A stretch of 64,000 nucleotides of DNA from Kocuria salsicia (GTDB lineage Bacteria; Actinomycetota; Actinomycetes; Actinomycetales; Micrococcaceae). Where the stretch lies: the NCBI RefSeq assembly GCF_007681555.1, contig NZ_VELE01000003.1, positions 1 to 64,000 of the forward strand. The letters run 5' to 3'. Within the stretch, counting starts at the first letter, position 1; each line of letters opens with the position of its first letter. The notes under the pieces were generated by a model, which searched no databases, was not told the origin of the DNA, and was given only the letters and a program-made list of their open reading frames with translations. The translations under genes were made by a program, and so were the position numbers. Shown in pieces: positions 9,521-17,779 of this stretch.

Positions 9521-9526
9521 AGTGTA
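9521..9526 (-). promoter_or_regulatory. -10 element of leaderless pepN promoter
   Basis: TACACT on the minus strand, 6 nt before the pepN ATG (9514). No SD and no clear -35 box; a start of transcription at or next to the A of ATG is inferred. Confidence 0.55.
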
Positions 9527-9755
9527 GGCACCACCACACACGCGTGACCCGCATCCCACGACGCCGCCGCGCGCCCCGCGTCGGCGCCGGCCTCCTCACC
9601 GCCCTCGCGGCCGAGTACCGGGCCCGCGGCAGGAGACCGGCTCAGGGCCTGTGACAGGCGGGGCGGGACGGCCACACCAGCACCGGCCGGACACGCGAAC
9701 TCCCCGCCACGGACGCGAATCTGTGACGGGGCGCAGGCGGCTCGGGAGCGGGCGC

Positions 9756-11000
9756 TCAGCTCTCGAAGCGATAGTTCTTCGGAGCGATCGTCAGCCCCGA
9801 GTCCGTGACCGTGAGGCCGCGCGCGAGGTCATGCTCGCGGTCCAGGCCCACCGTGGTCCCCGGAGGAACCACCACGTTCTTGTCCAGGATGCAGCGGTGC
9901 ACCGTGGCGCCGGCACCGATCTGCACGTTCTGCATCAGCACCGACTCCGTGACCCGGGCGTCGTGCCCCACCTTCACCTTGGGGGACAGCACCGAGGAGC
10001 CCACGTGGCCGCCAGTGATCAGCACACCGGGGGAGACGATGGAATCGAACGCCACACCCGCCTGGCCATTGGGCCCGCGCACCGTCCTGGCCGGCGGGGC
10101 CATGATCTGGTGCGTGTAGATGGGCCAGTCGTAGTTGTACAGGTTGAACACCGGCAGCGGCCGGATCAGGTCCATGTGCGAGTCGTAGTACGAGTCCAAT
10201 GTGCCCACGTCCCGCCAGTACTGGCGGTCGCGCTCCGTGGAGCCCGGGACGTCGTTGTGCGTGAAGTCGTAGACCCGCGCCTCACCGCGCTCGGAGAAGT
10301 ACGGCATGATGTCCCCGCCCATGTCGTGGTGGGTGTCCGCCTTGCGGTTGTCGGTGCGCAGCGCCTCCACGAGGGCATCCCGGTCGAAGACGTAGTTGCC
10401 CATGGATGCAAGGAACGAGTTCGGATCGTCCGCAAGCGGCGTCGTCGTGTCCGGCTTCTCCACGAACCGCGCGATCCGCGTGGGATCCTGCTCGTCCGTC
10501 TCAATCACACCGAAGGACTTCACCATCTCCATGGGCTGACGCACCGCGGCCACCGTGGCCTTCGCCCCGGACTCCACGTGCTTGCGCACCATGTCCGAGA
10601 AGTCCATCCGGTACACGTGGTCCGCACCCACCACCACCACGATGTCCGGATCCGCATCGTCGATCAGGTTCATGGACTGGTAGATCGCGTTCGCCGAACC
10701 CAGGAACCAATCCTTGCCGCGTCGCTGCTGCGCCGGCACGGACGTCACGTAGTTGCCCAGCTGCGTGGAAAGCCGCCACGTCTCGGACAGGTGACGGTCC
10801 AGCGAATGCGACTTGTACTGCGTCAGCACCACGATCTGCAGGTACCCGGAGTTCACCAGGTTGGACAGAGCGAAATCGATCAGACGGTAGCCACCCGCAA
10901 ACGGCACCGCGGGCTTCGCCCGGTCCTCGGTCAGCGGCATCAGACGCTTGCCCTCACCGCCCGCCAAGACGATGGCAAGGACCTTCTTGTGTCGTGACAT
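9756..11000 (-). CDS. glgC: Glucose-1-phosphate adenylyltransferase
   Basis: Makes ADP-glucose from ATP and glucose-1-phosphate, the committing step of bacterial alpha-glucan synthesis. The 414 residues show the nucleotide-binding [19 protein letters not shown] start, the substrate region GTADA-like in ANAIYQ, VEKPD, and a C-terminal left-handed beta-helix with hexapeptide repeats. ATG 11000 has GAGAGG upstream. It is divergent from glgA across a 197-bp spacer, the same arrangement as Rv1213/Rv1212c in Mycobacterium tuberculosis. Confidence 0.95.
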   Translation of the reverse strand: MSRHKKVLAIVLAGGEGKRLMPLTEDRAKPAVPFAGGYRLIDFALSNLVNSGYLQIVVLTQYKSHSLDRHLSETWRLSTQLGNYVTSVPAQQRRGKDWFLGSANAIYQSMNLIDDADPDIVVVVGADHVYRMDFSDMVRKHVESGAKATVAAVRQPMEMVKSFGVIETDEQDPTRIARFVEKPDTTTPLADDPNSFLASMGNYVFDRDALVEALRTDNRKADTHHDMGGDIMPYFSERGEARVYDFTHNDVPGSTERDRQYWRDVGTLDSYYDSHMDLIRPLPVFNLYNYDWPIYTHQIMAPPARTVRGPNGQAGVAFDSIVSPGVLITGGHVGSSVLSPKVKVGHDARVTESVLMQNVQIGAGATVHRCILDKNVVVPPGTTVGLDREHDLARGLTVTDSGLTIAPKNYRFES

Positions 11001-11185
11001 TAGTACCTCTCACTTCCCGAGCGGGTCAGGGCCCCAAGGACCACGACGCGGCGTCGACATTGACTGGTCGTTCCCGCCATTGTCTCCCACCCGGAGCACC
11101 GCGCCACCACGCCAACCCAAGTGTTGCCGACGTGTTGCGCTCGCCGCGCGGCTCCCGTCGCCCGTGGAGCCCGTGTGATGTGCAG

Positions 11186-11191
11186 TACGCT
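11186..11191 (+). promoter_or_regulatory. -10 element of leaderless glgA promoter
   Basis: TACGCT lies 6 nt before GTG 11198, and no purine-rich SD precedes that start. This indicates a leaderless mRNA. A -35 box is not evident. Confidence 0.55.
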
Positions 11192-11197
11192 CACACT

Positions 11198-12391
11198 GTG
11201 CGAGTAGACATCCTGAGCAAAGAATTCCCGCCGGCCATCTACGGGGGAGCGGGGGTGCACGTGGCCGAGCTCTCCCGCGTGCTCGCACCGCTCGTGGACC
11301 TCAACGTCCGCTGCTTCGGCGAGCCCCGCGAACCCGACTTCCACGGCGCCCACGTCACGGCCTACCCCGTTCCCACCGAACTGGTCGCCGCCAACGCCGC
11401 CGTCCAGACCCTCGGCGTTGACCTCACCATGATCCAGGACGTCGAGGGCGCGGACCTCGTCCACTCCCACACCTGGTACGCCAACATGGGCGGACACCTC
11501 TCCTCCCTCATGTACGACATCCCCCACGTGCTCTCCGCCCACTCCCTGGAGCCCCTTCGCCCCTGGAAGGCCGAGCAGCTCGGCGGCGGGTACCGGATCT
11601 CCTCCTTCGCGGAGAAGACCTCCTACGAGGCCGCCGCCGCGATCATCGCCGTGTCCGAGGGAATGCGCCAGGACATCCTGCGCTCCTACCCCAACGTGGA
11701 CCCCGAGCGCGTGCACACCGTCCACAACGGCATCGACGTCTCCCAGTGGCACCAGGACCAGGACACGGACGTCCTCGCGGAGTACGGGATCGACCCCGCC
11801 CGTCCCTCGGTGGTCTTCGTGGGTCGCGTGACCCGCCAGAAGGGTGTGCCCTACCTGCTGCGCGCCGCCCTCCAGCTGCCCCCCGAGGTCCAGCTCGTGC
11901 TGTGCGCCGGTGCTGCGGACACCCCCGAGCTCGCCGCCGAGGTCAACACCCTCATCGACCAGCTCAAGACCGAACGGGACGGCGTGGTCCTCGTTGAGAA
12001 GATGCTTCCCCGCCGCGAGGTCATCCAGATCCTCTCCCACGCCACCGCCTTCGCGTGCCCCTCCATCTACGAACCCCTCGGCATCGTCAACCTCGAGGCC
12101 ATGGCCTGCGGCGCAGCCGTCGTCGCCTCTGCCACCGGCGGCATCCCCGAGGTCGTCGTCGACGGCGAGACAGGACGCCTCGTCCCCATCGACCAGGTCA
12201 CGGACGGCACCGGCACGCCCCTGGACCCCCAGAAGTTCGTGGACGACTTCGCCGCGGCACTGACCGAGGTCGTGACCGATCCTGAGCGCGCCCGCCGCAT
12301 GGGCCAGGCCGGGCGACGCCGCGTGGAGGAGCACTTCGCGTGGGAGTCCATCGCGGAGCAGACCCTGGAGGTCTACCGCTCGGTGCTCTGA
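11198..12391 (+). CDS. glgA: GT4 glycogen synthase / alpha-maltose-1-phosphate synthase (actinobacterial GlgA/GlgM type)
   Basis: A GT-B retaining glycosyltransferase of 397 residues using ADP-glucose from GlgC. The N-terminal PPAIYGGAGVHVAEL loop and C-terminal VGRVTRQKGVPYLL, PSIYEPLGIVNLEA (E-x7-E) are typical of family GT4. The short actinobacterial form corresponds to Rv1212c, which in mycobacteria chiefly makes maltose-1-phosphate for the GlgE pathway; classical glycogen synthases are GT5. GTG 11198 starts right at the first conserved strand and is positioned for leaderless initiation. The 3' end overlaps the convergent tetR-type gene by 19 bp. Confidence 0.92.
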   Translation: MRVDILSKEFPPAIYGGAGVHVAELSRVLAPLVDLNVRCFGEPREPDFHGAHVTAYPVPTELVAANAAVQTLGVDLTMIQDVEGADLVHSHTWYANMGGHLSSLMYDIPHVLSAHSLEPLRPWKAEQLGGGYRISSFAEKTSYEAAAAIIAVSEGMRQDILRSYPNVDPERVHTVHNGIDVSQWHQDQDTDVLAEYGIDPARPSVVFVGRVTRQKGVPYLLRAALQLPPEVQLVLCAGAADTPELAAEVNTLIDQLKTERDGVVLVEKMLPRREVIQILSHATAFACPSIYEPLGIVNLEAMACGAAVVASATGGIPEVVVDGETGRLVPIDQVTDGTGTPLDPQKFVDDFAAALTEVVTDPERARRMGQAGRRRVEEHFAWESIAEQTLEVYRSVL

Positions 12392-13035
12392 GCTGACGGC
12401 GCCGGTTCGCACTGGGACGACGACGCCGGGGACAGAACACCGCTGAGCAGTGCCTCCACGGCCGCCACGTAGTTCTCGTGGGTCCGGTCGGGATCGGGGG
12501 AGAGGCTCACCTGCACCATGTAGCCCTGGACGATGCCGATGAAGGCGGGGGCGAGGCGCTCGGCCAGCAGCGCGGCGTCGTCGTCCCCGAGGCCCCGTTC
12601 GGTGACCAGCCAGTCGGTGAGGTAGCTGCTCAGGTGCGAGCGTGCCTCCGCGAGGATCTTCAGTGCCACGCCCTGCATCTCGGGGCGGCGCACCGCCTCG
12701 CCCCACACCTGCACGGGAAGTCCCGGGAAGGCGCCTCGCTCCGGGATGTCCTGGACCACGAACGCCAGGGCGCGCGCCGGGTGGAGGAGGGGGCGCTGCT
12801 CCCGCAGGCGGCCGAGCATGCCCAGGCGGTCGCGCATCACGCCGCGGCTGGCATCCAGGAAGAGCTCGTCCTTGCCCCTGTAGTAGACGTACACGGCGCC
12901 GGCGGAGAGCCCTGACTCCGCGACGATGTCCGCCATGGACACGGCGGAGAACCCCTTGCGGCCGATGCACGTCAACGCCGCCTCCTGGATCCGCCGACGC
13001 ATGTGTTCCCGGTGCTCTTCTGTGACCTTGGGCAC
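12373..13035 (-). CDS. TetR/AcrR-family transcriptional regulator
   Basis: The 220-residue protein has an N-terminal TetR DNA-binding domain (about 8-55), with the family pattern I-x-AA-x-C-x-G-x-KGF followed by MADIVAESGLSAGAVYVYYRGKDEL, and a ligand-binding helical body. It is divergent from a membrane protein gene 94 bp away and probably represses it and itself. GTG 13035 is preferred: GGGGGA lies 5 nt upstream. A TTG 4 codons earlier is possible. Two related 12-bp dyads lie in the spacer. Its stop lies inside glgA, giving a 19-bp tail-to-tail overlap. Confidence 0.9.
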   Translation of the reverse strand: MPKVTEEHREHMRRRIQEAALTCIGRKGFSAVSMADIVAESGLSAGAVYVYYRGKDELFLDASRGVMRDRLGMLGRLREQRPLLHPARALAFVVQDIPERGAFPGLPVQVWGEAVRRPEMQGVALKILAEARSHLSSYLTDWLVTERGLGDDDAALLAERLAPAFIGIVQGYMVQVSLSPDPDRTHENYVAAVEALLSGVLSPASSSQCEPAPSAQSTER

Positions 13036-13051
13036 GTGTTCCCCCAAAAAC

Positions 13052-13063
13052 GAATGATCGTTC
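13052..13063. promoter_or_regulatory. Putative TetR operator O1
   Basis: GAATGATCGTTC, an imperfect dyad of form GAAnGATCnTTC, lies 17 bp upstream of the tetR-type start. On the opposite strand its 17-bp context AAGAACGATCATTCGTT resembles the second site at 13097-13113. Confidence 0.5.
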
Positions 13064-13096
13064 TTGATATGCTATCGGAGGAGGCCCACACTCTTC

Positions 13097-13113
13097 AAGA
13101 ACAAACATTCCTT
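13097..13113. promoter_or_regulatory. Putative TetR operator O2
   Basis: AAGAACAAACATTCCTT shares AAGAAC-n4-CATTC-n-TT spacing with the reverse complement of O1 and lies 17 bp before the permease GTG. The two sites face opposite ways and each is next to one of the divergent starts. Confidence 0.5.
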
Positions 13114-13129
13114 GTGGAAGGAGTGCGTC

Positions 13130-14395
13130 GTGTCGCACGTCAGGACCCCGGAGCCCCGCCAGAGGCCCGCATGGACCGAGAGCGTCCGTGCTGCACTGAT
13201 CGCCACGGTCGCCGTGTCGATCGTCCTGCTCGCGTTCGCGTGGCCCACCGCCACGTCGAAGACCGAGAACCTGCCGGTCGCGATCATCGGCACGCAGGAG
13301 CAGATCGCCACCATTTCCGAGAAGATCCCGGACAACATGCTCGAGCTGCACCCGGTGGCGAACCGCCAGGACATCATCAACGGCATCAAGACCCGTGAGG
13401 TCTACGGCGGCATCGTCCTGGGCGGCGAGCCCGAGATCCTGACGGCCAGCGCCGCCAGCCCCGTCGCGTCCCAGATGCTCACGGGCATCGGCACCACCAT
13501 GCAGCGGGGGATCGACCAGCAGGTCATCGAGAACACGACGCAGGCTCTGCAGAAGATCACCTCCGCCCTGAGCCAGGGCCCGAGCGGGCTCGCCGCCCTG
13601 CAGGGCCAGCAGGGCTCCGGGCAGCAGGCGGGCACACCGCCCACGGTCAAGACCACGGACGTGGTACCCCTGTCCGAGGACGATCCGCGGGGGAGCGGTC
13701 TCGCCATCGCCGGACTGCCCCTCACCATGGGCGGCATGATCGGCGGCGTGCTGATCTCCACGCTGGTCACCGGCGTCCGCAAGCACCTGCTCGCAATCGC
13801 GTTCTACGGCGTGCTGGGCGGTCTCATGCTCACCGCCATCCTGCAGGGCCTGTTCGGGTTCCTGATCGTCAATTTCTTCGCCAACTGGGCCGCCGTGGGC
13901 CTGGGAATCGCCGCCACGGCATCCGTGATCGTGGGCCTGAGCTCGCTGCTCGGCCGTGCGGGCCTTGCCATCGGCGCGGTGCTGACCATGTTCATCGGCA
14001 ACCCGATCTCTGCCCTGCAGTCACCCAAGGAATTCATCCTGGCGCCGTTCGGTGAGATCGGCCAGTGGCTCGTTCCGGGCCTGTCCGGCACACTGCTGCG
14101 CGACCTGTCCTACTTCCCTGAGGCGAACATCGCCGGGCAGATCTGGGCACTCATCGGATGGGTCATCCTGGGGGCCGTCCTCACCATCCTGGGCCACCAC
14201 AAGAACGAGTCCGCCCTCACGGGCAAGGACGAGACGAAGGAGGAGCCCGTTCACCACCGCGAGCACCGCCCGCAGTGCCAGTCGCAGCACAGTGCCACGG
14301 GCCAGCAGCCCGCGGTGTCCCAGCAGGGGGATCAGGTGCACTACGGCGACGCCGCGCGGCAGGCTTCCGCGACGGAGGCCGGAGCCACGGCCTGA
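13130..14395 (+). CDS. ABC-2/YhgE-like integral membrane protein, TetR-linked
   Basis: The 421-residue protein has one N-terminal membrane helix (about 20-38), an exported loop of roughly 180 residues with VAIIG and YGGIVLGG stretches, then five or so hydrophobic helices (about 200-375) and a charged His/Gln-rich cytoplasmic tail. This one-plus-five layout is that of YhgE/Pip and DUF3533-type ABC-2-like permeases, often drug or lipid exporters under TetR control. No ATPase gene is adjacent. GTG 13130 has AAGGAG 7 nt upstream. The transported substrate cannot be told from sequence. Confidence 0.75.
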   Translation: MSHVRTPEPRQRPAWTESVRAALIATVAVSIVLLAFAWPTATSKTENLPVAIIGTQEQIATISEKIPDNMLELHPVANRQDIINGIKTREVYGGIVLGGEPEILTASAASPVASQMLTGIGTTMQRGIDQQVIENTTQALQKITSALSQGPSGLAALQGQQGSGQQAGTPPTVKTTDVVPLSEDDPRGSGLAIAGLPLTMGGMIGGVLISTLVTGVRKHLLAIAFYGVLGGLMLTAILQGLFGFLIVNFFANWAAVGLGIAATASVIVGLSSLLGRAGLAIGAVLTMFIGNPISALQSPKEFILAPFGEIGQWLVPGLSGTLLRDLSYFPEANIAGQIWALIGWVILGAVLTILGHHKNESALTGKDETKEEPVHHREHRPQCQSQHSATGQQPAVSQQGDQVHYGDAARQASATEAGATA

Positions 14396-14419
14396 CAGTC
14401 CGGCAACGACGACGCGGCG

Positions 14420-14463
14420 CCCGCCCACCACGGGACGAGAGTTCCGAGGTGGGCGGGTTTTTT
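14420..14463 (+). terminator. Intrinsic terminator after the permease gene
   Basis: A perfect 10-bp stem, CCCGCCCACC (14420-14429) with GGTGGGCGGG (14448-14457), is followed by six T residues. It is 25 bp downstream of the permease stop and is the clearest intrinsic terminator with a U-tract in the window. Confidence 0.9.
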
Positions 14464-14498
14464 CGTGCCGGGCAGGGAGCGACGGGAGCGGGAGAACG

Positions 14499-14606
14499 AT
14501 GACCGGGAGGGTGGCGTGCGGGTGCGGCGGTGCGTTGCAAGCAGACGCAACGTGGTGCGGGTGGGGCCGGAAGGCGCCGGGGCGCGAAGTTGAGGGATCG
14601 AGGTGA
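14499..14606 (+). CDS. Doubtful 35-residue ORF with zinc-ribbon-like spacing
   Basis: ATG 14499 has GGAG 5 nt upstream and opens a 35-residue frame with CGCGGALQADATWCGWG, which resembles the C-x-CG-x2-L...WC-x-x-CG pattern of small zinc ribbons but with the last cysteine replaced by glycine. It is not linked to a neighbour and could be chance in a GC-rich spacer. Confidence 0.2.
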   Translation: MTGRVACGCGGALQADATWCGWGRKAPGREVEGSR

Positions 14607-14656
14607 AGGAGGCGGAGGGGAGAGCCCCTCTTGGCCTTCTCTTGGCTTTACTTTAC

Positions 14657-14670
14657 ATAATGTACATTAT
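14657..14670. promoter_or_regulatory. Perfect 14-bp palindrome, operator-like
   Basis: ATAATGTACATTAT is a perfect dyad in an otherwise GC-rich region. It overlaps a plausible + promoter (TTGGCT 14642-14647, 17-bp gap, CATTAT 14665-14670) and, on the other strand, a GATAAT. A second dyad CAGAC-GT-GTCTG (14675-14686) and an inverted repeat GAACAG/CTGTTC (14711-14716, 14724-14729) follow. Confidence 0.45.
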
Positions 14671-15056
14671 CGGACAGACGTGTCTGCAACGTGATGGTTG
14701 TTTTCTCATAGAACAGACAGCGGCTGTTCGGTCCGCAGCACAGGCAGTTCCCGCAGCCGCACGCCATCAGGAGCCTGGAGACGTCGGAGAACTCGCCATT
14801 CCTGCGCCGACCGCGGCATCCCGTCCACACGACGTCCGATTCTGTGAGCCGAGCTCATCGGCCTCAACTCCGATGTTCGAATGCGCCGCCACCACGTGCC
14901 GGTTTCGAACACGTGACAACCCCTCTCGCTCACAACGCATACGCCGCGGGCTCCGACTGGTACAAAACTCGCTCCCTGGTCGCAGCAACCGAGATCTGGC
15001 GAGATGGGGTGGCACACATCTCAGTCGGAACGATCCGCCCTCCGAAAGGATCTATT

Positions 15057-15425
15057 GTGGCGCAATTCATGATCTCCGTCTTCCACCAGGCGGACGCGCA
15101 GAGCTCGGGCGCGGTCTACGCCACGCAGGAGGAGATGAACGAGGCTGTGGCCGCGGTCACTCGCTTCAACGAGGACCTGCAGGCAGCGGGACAGCTCCTG
15201 TTCTCAGGATCCCTCACTCCCCCGAGTCTCGCCCACACCGTGGATGCAGTAGGCGCCGCCGCAACCACTCCTCGGGTTTCGCCCGGGCCATTTTCCATCT
15301 CGGCCACCGCCCTCGGAGGCTTCTGGATCATCGAGGCACCGAACGACACCGTAGCCCTGGACCGCGCCGCGCAGGGGTCCGCGGCCTGCGGGCAACGGGT
15401 CGAGCTGCGAGCACTCGAGGGCTGA
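15057..15425 (+). CDS. YCII-related (DGPF-type) domain protein
   Basis: This small cytosolic protein of 122 residues reads as a complete YCII/DGPF domain: a first strand MISVFHQ, a helix with TQEEMNEAVAAVTRFNEDL, a strand pair around LLFSGSL, PGPFSISATALGGFWII near the middle (the family G-G-x-x-I strand), and a C-terminal helix. Relatives are dimeric and often genetically linked to ECF sigma factors; none is adjacent here. GTG 15057 is chosen because GAAAGGA lies 6 nt upstream; the open frame extends further left without an SD or conservation. Confidence 0.8.
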   Translation: MAQFMISVFHQADAQSSGAVYATQEEMNEAVAAVTRFNEDLQAAGQLLFSGSLTPPSLAHTVDAVGAAATTPRVSPGPFSISATALGGFWIIEAPNDTVALDRAAQGSAACGQRVELRALEG

Positions 15426-15507
15426 AACCGATCACCTCAGCAGAGGGAACTTATCGCACGTTTTAACTTCCAGGTGAGCCTTAAGATACTGTTTTCAACA
15501 TTCAGGT

Positions 15508-15537
15508 CTGACTTCAGAAATTTCCGCACGCTAAGAT
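15508..15537 (+). promoter_or_regulatory. Promoter of the leaderless DUF3054 gene
   Basis: CTGACT (15508-15513), an 18-bp gap, then TAAGAT (15532-15537). The ATG follows 7 nt later with no SD, so initiation on a leaderless message is likely. Confidence 0.6.
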
Positions 15538-15544
15538 CGAGTGC

Positions 15545-16024
15545 ATGAATTCTGCAGCTTCAGACACACCTGCCCCGACCACTCCACCGCACCCCGACTC
15601 CCCCGGATCGGCGTCCACGTCAGGAGCGGCGAGCAGCAACGGCGAGCCCCACGGCGCCGTCCACCCCCCGGTGCGCTGGCCTCTCTTCCTCGCCGCAGAC
15701 GTGGTTCTTGTGGTGGTCTTCGCCGGGATCGGCCGGGTCAGCCACGGGGAGGACCTCACGGGGGTCTTCACCACGGCGTGGCCGTTCCTGGTGGGTGCTC
15801 TGATCGGCTGGGCCGTGTCCCGGGGCTCCCGCTCCCCCGCCGCCCTTTGGCCCACCGGTGTGCTCGTCTGGCTCTCCGCGGAGATCGTGGGAATGCTGCT
15901 GCGCGCAGTCACGGGCCAGGGAACGGCACTGTCCTTCGTGATCGTCAGTCTGGTGGTGCTCGGGATCTTCCTGCTCGGCTACCGGCTCGTGGCGCGTGCC
16001 GTCGACCATGCCCGGGAACGCTGA
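15545..16024 (+). CDS. DUF3054 family membrane protein
   Basis: The 159-residue protein has a Ser/Pro/Thr-rich N-terminal 40 residues, then four hydrophobic helices (about 47-64, 75-92, 100-118, 128-149) separated by short loops, matching the small actinobacterial DUF3054 family. The function is unknown. ATG 15545 is the first base after the expected spacing from the -10 hexamer. It lies 76 bp before the Lrp-type domain gene and may be co-transcribed with it. Confidence 0.8.
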   Translation: MNSAASDTPAPTTPPHPDSPGSASTSGAASSNGEPHGAVHPPVRWPLFLAADVVLVVVFAGIGRVSHGEDLTGVFTTAWPFLVGALIGWAVSRGSRSPAALWPTGVLVWLSAEIVGMLLRAVTGQGTALSFVIVSLVVLGIFLLGYRLVARAVDHARER

Positions 16025-16100
16025 GCCACGCAAGAGCTGGCCGACCGGTCAATTCCATCCCCGCCACCAGGCGGGGACAACACCTCGGAGAGGAACGCCC

Positions 16101-16382
16101 ATGTTCACCGCCATCGTCCTGATCAAGACAAGCTCGGACCGGATTCCGGAGGTCGCCCAGGAGGTCTCCGACATCCGCGGCGTCACCGAGGTCTACTCCG
16201 TGACCGGTGAGTGGGACCTGATCGCCATGGTGCGCGTCCAGCAGCACGAACGACTGGCCGACGTGATCGCGGACGAGCTCTCCAAGGTGGCGGGAGTCGT
16301 CTCCACGAGCACCAACATCGCATTCCGCACCTACAGCACCCACGACCTCGATGCGGCGTTCTCACTGGGCATCGACGACTGA
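16101..16382 (+). CDS. Lrp/AsnC ligand-binding (RAM) domain protein without DNA-binding domain
   Basis: The 93 residues form a stand-alone RAM domain (beta-alpha-beta-beta-alpha-beta). Strand 1 is MFTAIVLIK, V-x-E-VYSVTGEWDLIAMV gives the hairpin with the conserved G-x-x-D, and FRTYS is the last strand. It has no helix-turn-helix. Such proteins assemble as octamers and can bind amino acids or modulate Lrp regulators. ATG 16101 has GGAGAGG upstream. It is convergent with trpD, which in many actinobacteria is its neighbour. Confidence 0.88.
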   Translation: MFTAIVLIKTSSDRIPEVAQEVSDIRGVTEVYSVTGEWDLIAMVRVQQHERLADVIADELSKVAGVVSTSTNIAFRTYSTHDLDAAFSLGIDD

Positions 16383-16398
16383 CACCCATTCACGAAAC

Positions 16399-16436
16399 AC
16401 GCCGCCGGCCCCGGGGACAGGAGCGGGCGGCGGCGT
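16399..16436. terminator. Candidate bidirectional terminator between Lrp-type gene and trpD
   Basis: ACGCCGCCG (16399-16407) pairs with CGGCGGCGT (16428-16436). It sits between two convergent genes but has no U-tract. The right arm overlaps the recurring motif GCGGCGTCGTC. Confidence 0.4.
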
Positions 16437-16525
16437 CGTCATAGCAGAACCCGACCCTTTGCAATTAGGGAGCCTCACCAGCAGGGGGTGTGCGAGGACA
16501 GGGCGCTGACCGGCGCGCGACAGCG

Positions 16526-17581
16526 TCACTGCGCCGAGAAAGCCACCCAGCGGGAGAGGACGTCACGGGCAGCGCCGGAGTCGACCGCGTCCGCGGCGCG
16601 CGTGAGCGCGGCGGCGAACCGGTCCTCGAACGGACCTTCGGCGCGCTCGTCCACCGCCACGAGACCCGCCGCCGCGTTGAGGAGGACCGCGTTGCGGACG
16701 TGCCCCGGGGCGCCGTCGAGCACGTCCCTCACCACCCCCGCGTTGTAAGCCGCGTCATGACCCCGCAGGTCCTCGACGGTCGCACGCGGCATGCCGAGCT
16801 CCAGCGGCTCCAGCGTGTGTTCCGTGATCTCGCCGTTCCTGACCTCCCACACGGCCGATGGCGCCGTGACCGTGAGCTCGTCGAGCCCGTCACCGCCACG
16901 GAAGACCAGCGCCCGGTCTCCCCTGTTGCGGAAGACCCCGGCCATGAGCGGAGCGAGTGCGCCGTCCGCAACCCCGATCGCGGAGGCCTCCACGCGTGCC
17001 GGATTGGTGATGGGGCCCAGGAAGTTGAACGCCGTGGGCACGCCGAGTGCCTTGCGAACCGCCGCCGCGTAGCGCATCGACGGGTGGAACGTCTGCGCGA
17101 AGAGAAAGGTGATGCCCACCTCCGACGCCGCGCGCTGCACCCGGTCCACGGGCATGCCCAGCTGGACGCCGAGGGCTTCGAGAACGTCCGCGGAGCCCGA
17201 TTTCGACGACGAGGCACGGTTGCCGTGCTTGACCACCCGCACCCCCGCGCCCGCGCACACCAGGGCGGACATGGTGGAGATGTTCACGCTAGACAGGCGG
17301 TCTCCCCCTGTGCCCACGATGTCCAGGGCTGGCCCGGGCACGGAGATGCGACGCGCGTGGCCGACCATCGCGTCCGCGAGCCCGTTGAGCTCGCCGACAC
17401 TCTCGCCCTTGCTCCGCAGCGCCATCAGGAACCCTGCGATCACGGCGTCCTGGACCTCACCGGACATGATCTCGTCCATGGCCCAGTACGACTGCTCCCG
17501 GGAAAGATCCTTGCCCTGGGTCAGGGAGGCCAGCAGATCTGGCCACTGGTAGGGGGTCCGCGCATCGTTGGAGGTAGTCAC
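16526..17581 (-). CDS. trpD: Anthranilate phosphoribosyltransferase
   Basis: Transfers phosphoribose from PRPP to anthranilate in tryptophan synthesis. The 351 residues include the PRPP motif [33 protein letters not shown] (anthranilate and Mg/PRPP binding) and [11 protein letters not shown]. It is a lone trp gene here. GTG 17581 follows a TAGAGT -10 hexamer by 7 nt with no SD. It is divergent from ctaE across a 198-bp spacer. Confidence 0.95.
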   Translation of the reverse strand: MTTSNDARTPYQWPDLLASLTQGKDLSREQSYWAMDEIMSGEVQDAVIAGFLMALRSKGESVGELNGLADAMVGHARRISVPGPALDIVGTGGDRLSSVNISTMSALVCAGAGVRVVKHGNRASSSKSGSADVLEALGVQLGMPVDRVQRAASEVGITFLFAQTFHPSMRYAAAVRKALGVPTAFNFLGPITNPARVEASAIGVADGALAPLMAGVFRNRGDRALVFRGGDGLDELTVTAPSAVWEVRNGEITEHTLEPLELGMPRATVEDLRGHDAAYNAGVVRDVLDGAPGHVRNAVLLNAAAGLVAVDERAEGPFEDRFAAALTRAADAVDSGAARDVLSRWVAFSAQ

Positions 17582-17588
17582 GGTGCCG

Positions 17589-17594
17589 ACTCTA
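17589..17594 (-). promoter_or_regulatory. -10 element of leaderless trpD promoter
   Basis: TAGAGT on the minus strand, 7 nt before GTG 17581. No SD and no clear -35. Confidence 0.5.
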
Positions 17595-17743
17595 CCGTCC
17601 GTCCTGGACCCCCGCGGATCCCGGGATGCCGTGCTCACGCGGGCACGACGGCGCCGCTGCTGCACCGGTCCGCGGGACACCCTGCCTGTGGTCCAGATCA
17701 TGAGCCGGAGCCGCGACACGGTGCGAGCCCAACGCGGTGGTGG

Positions 17744-17773
17744 TTGGTTCGCCGAGAGTTTTGGCGACATAAT
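17744..17773 (+). promoter_or_regulatory. Promoter of ctaE-qcrCAB
   Basis: TTGGTT (17744-17749), an 18-bp gap, then CATAAT (17768-17773). The ctaE GTG follows 6 nt later without an SD, indicating leaderless transcription of the respiratory operon. Confidence 0.6.
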
Positions 17774-17779
17774 GTCTCT

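Larger units (their letters stand above)
14464..15056. other. Gene-poor spacer with palindromes
   Basis: No confident gene lies in these 593 bp. The middle (about 14640-14730) is locally AT-rich and holds three dyads annotated separately. Reading frames on both strands give no recognisable protein; a 35-codon frame at 14499 is listed as doubtful. The segment may be what is left of a regulator/transporter unit. Confidence 0.5.

Noticed and set aside
6971-9547. 858-codon open frame on the + strand opposite pepN
   Set aside because: It is a GC-skew shadow of pepN: His/Gly/Val-rich, no family motif, and it lies wholly within the complement of a gene with intact M1 motifs.
14860-14960. TTCGAA-containing stretches resembling a tRNA T-loop
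   Set aside because: On neither strand do the flanking bases form a 5-bp T stem, and no acceptor or anticodon arm can be drawn.
14603-15466. 287-codon + frame starting with a hydrophobic stretch
   Set aside because: It runs out of frame across the YCII gene, has no conserved sequence, and the hydrophobic part is the translation of the AT-rich palindrome region.
16383-17581. A complete trp operon around trpD
   Set aside because: Neighbours are an Lrp-type domain gene and ctaE; no other trp gene is present.
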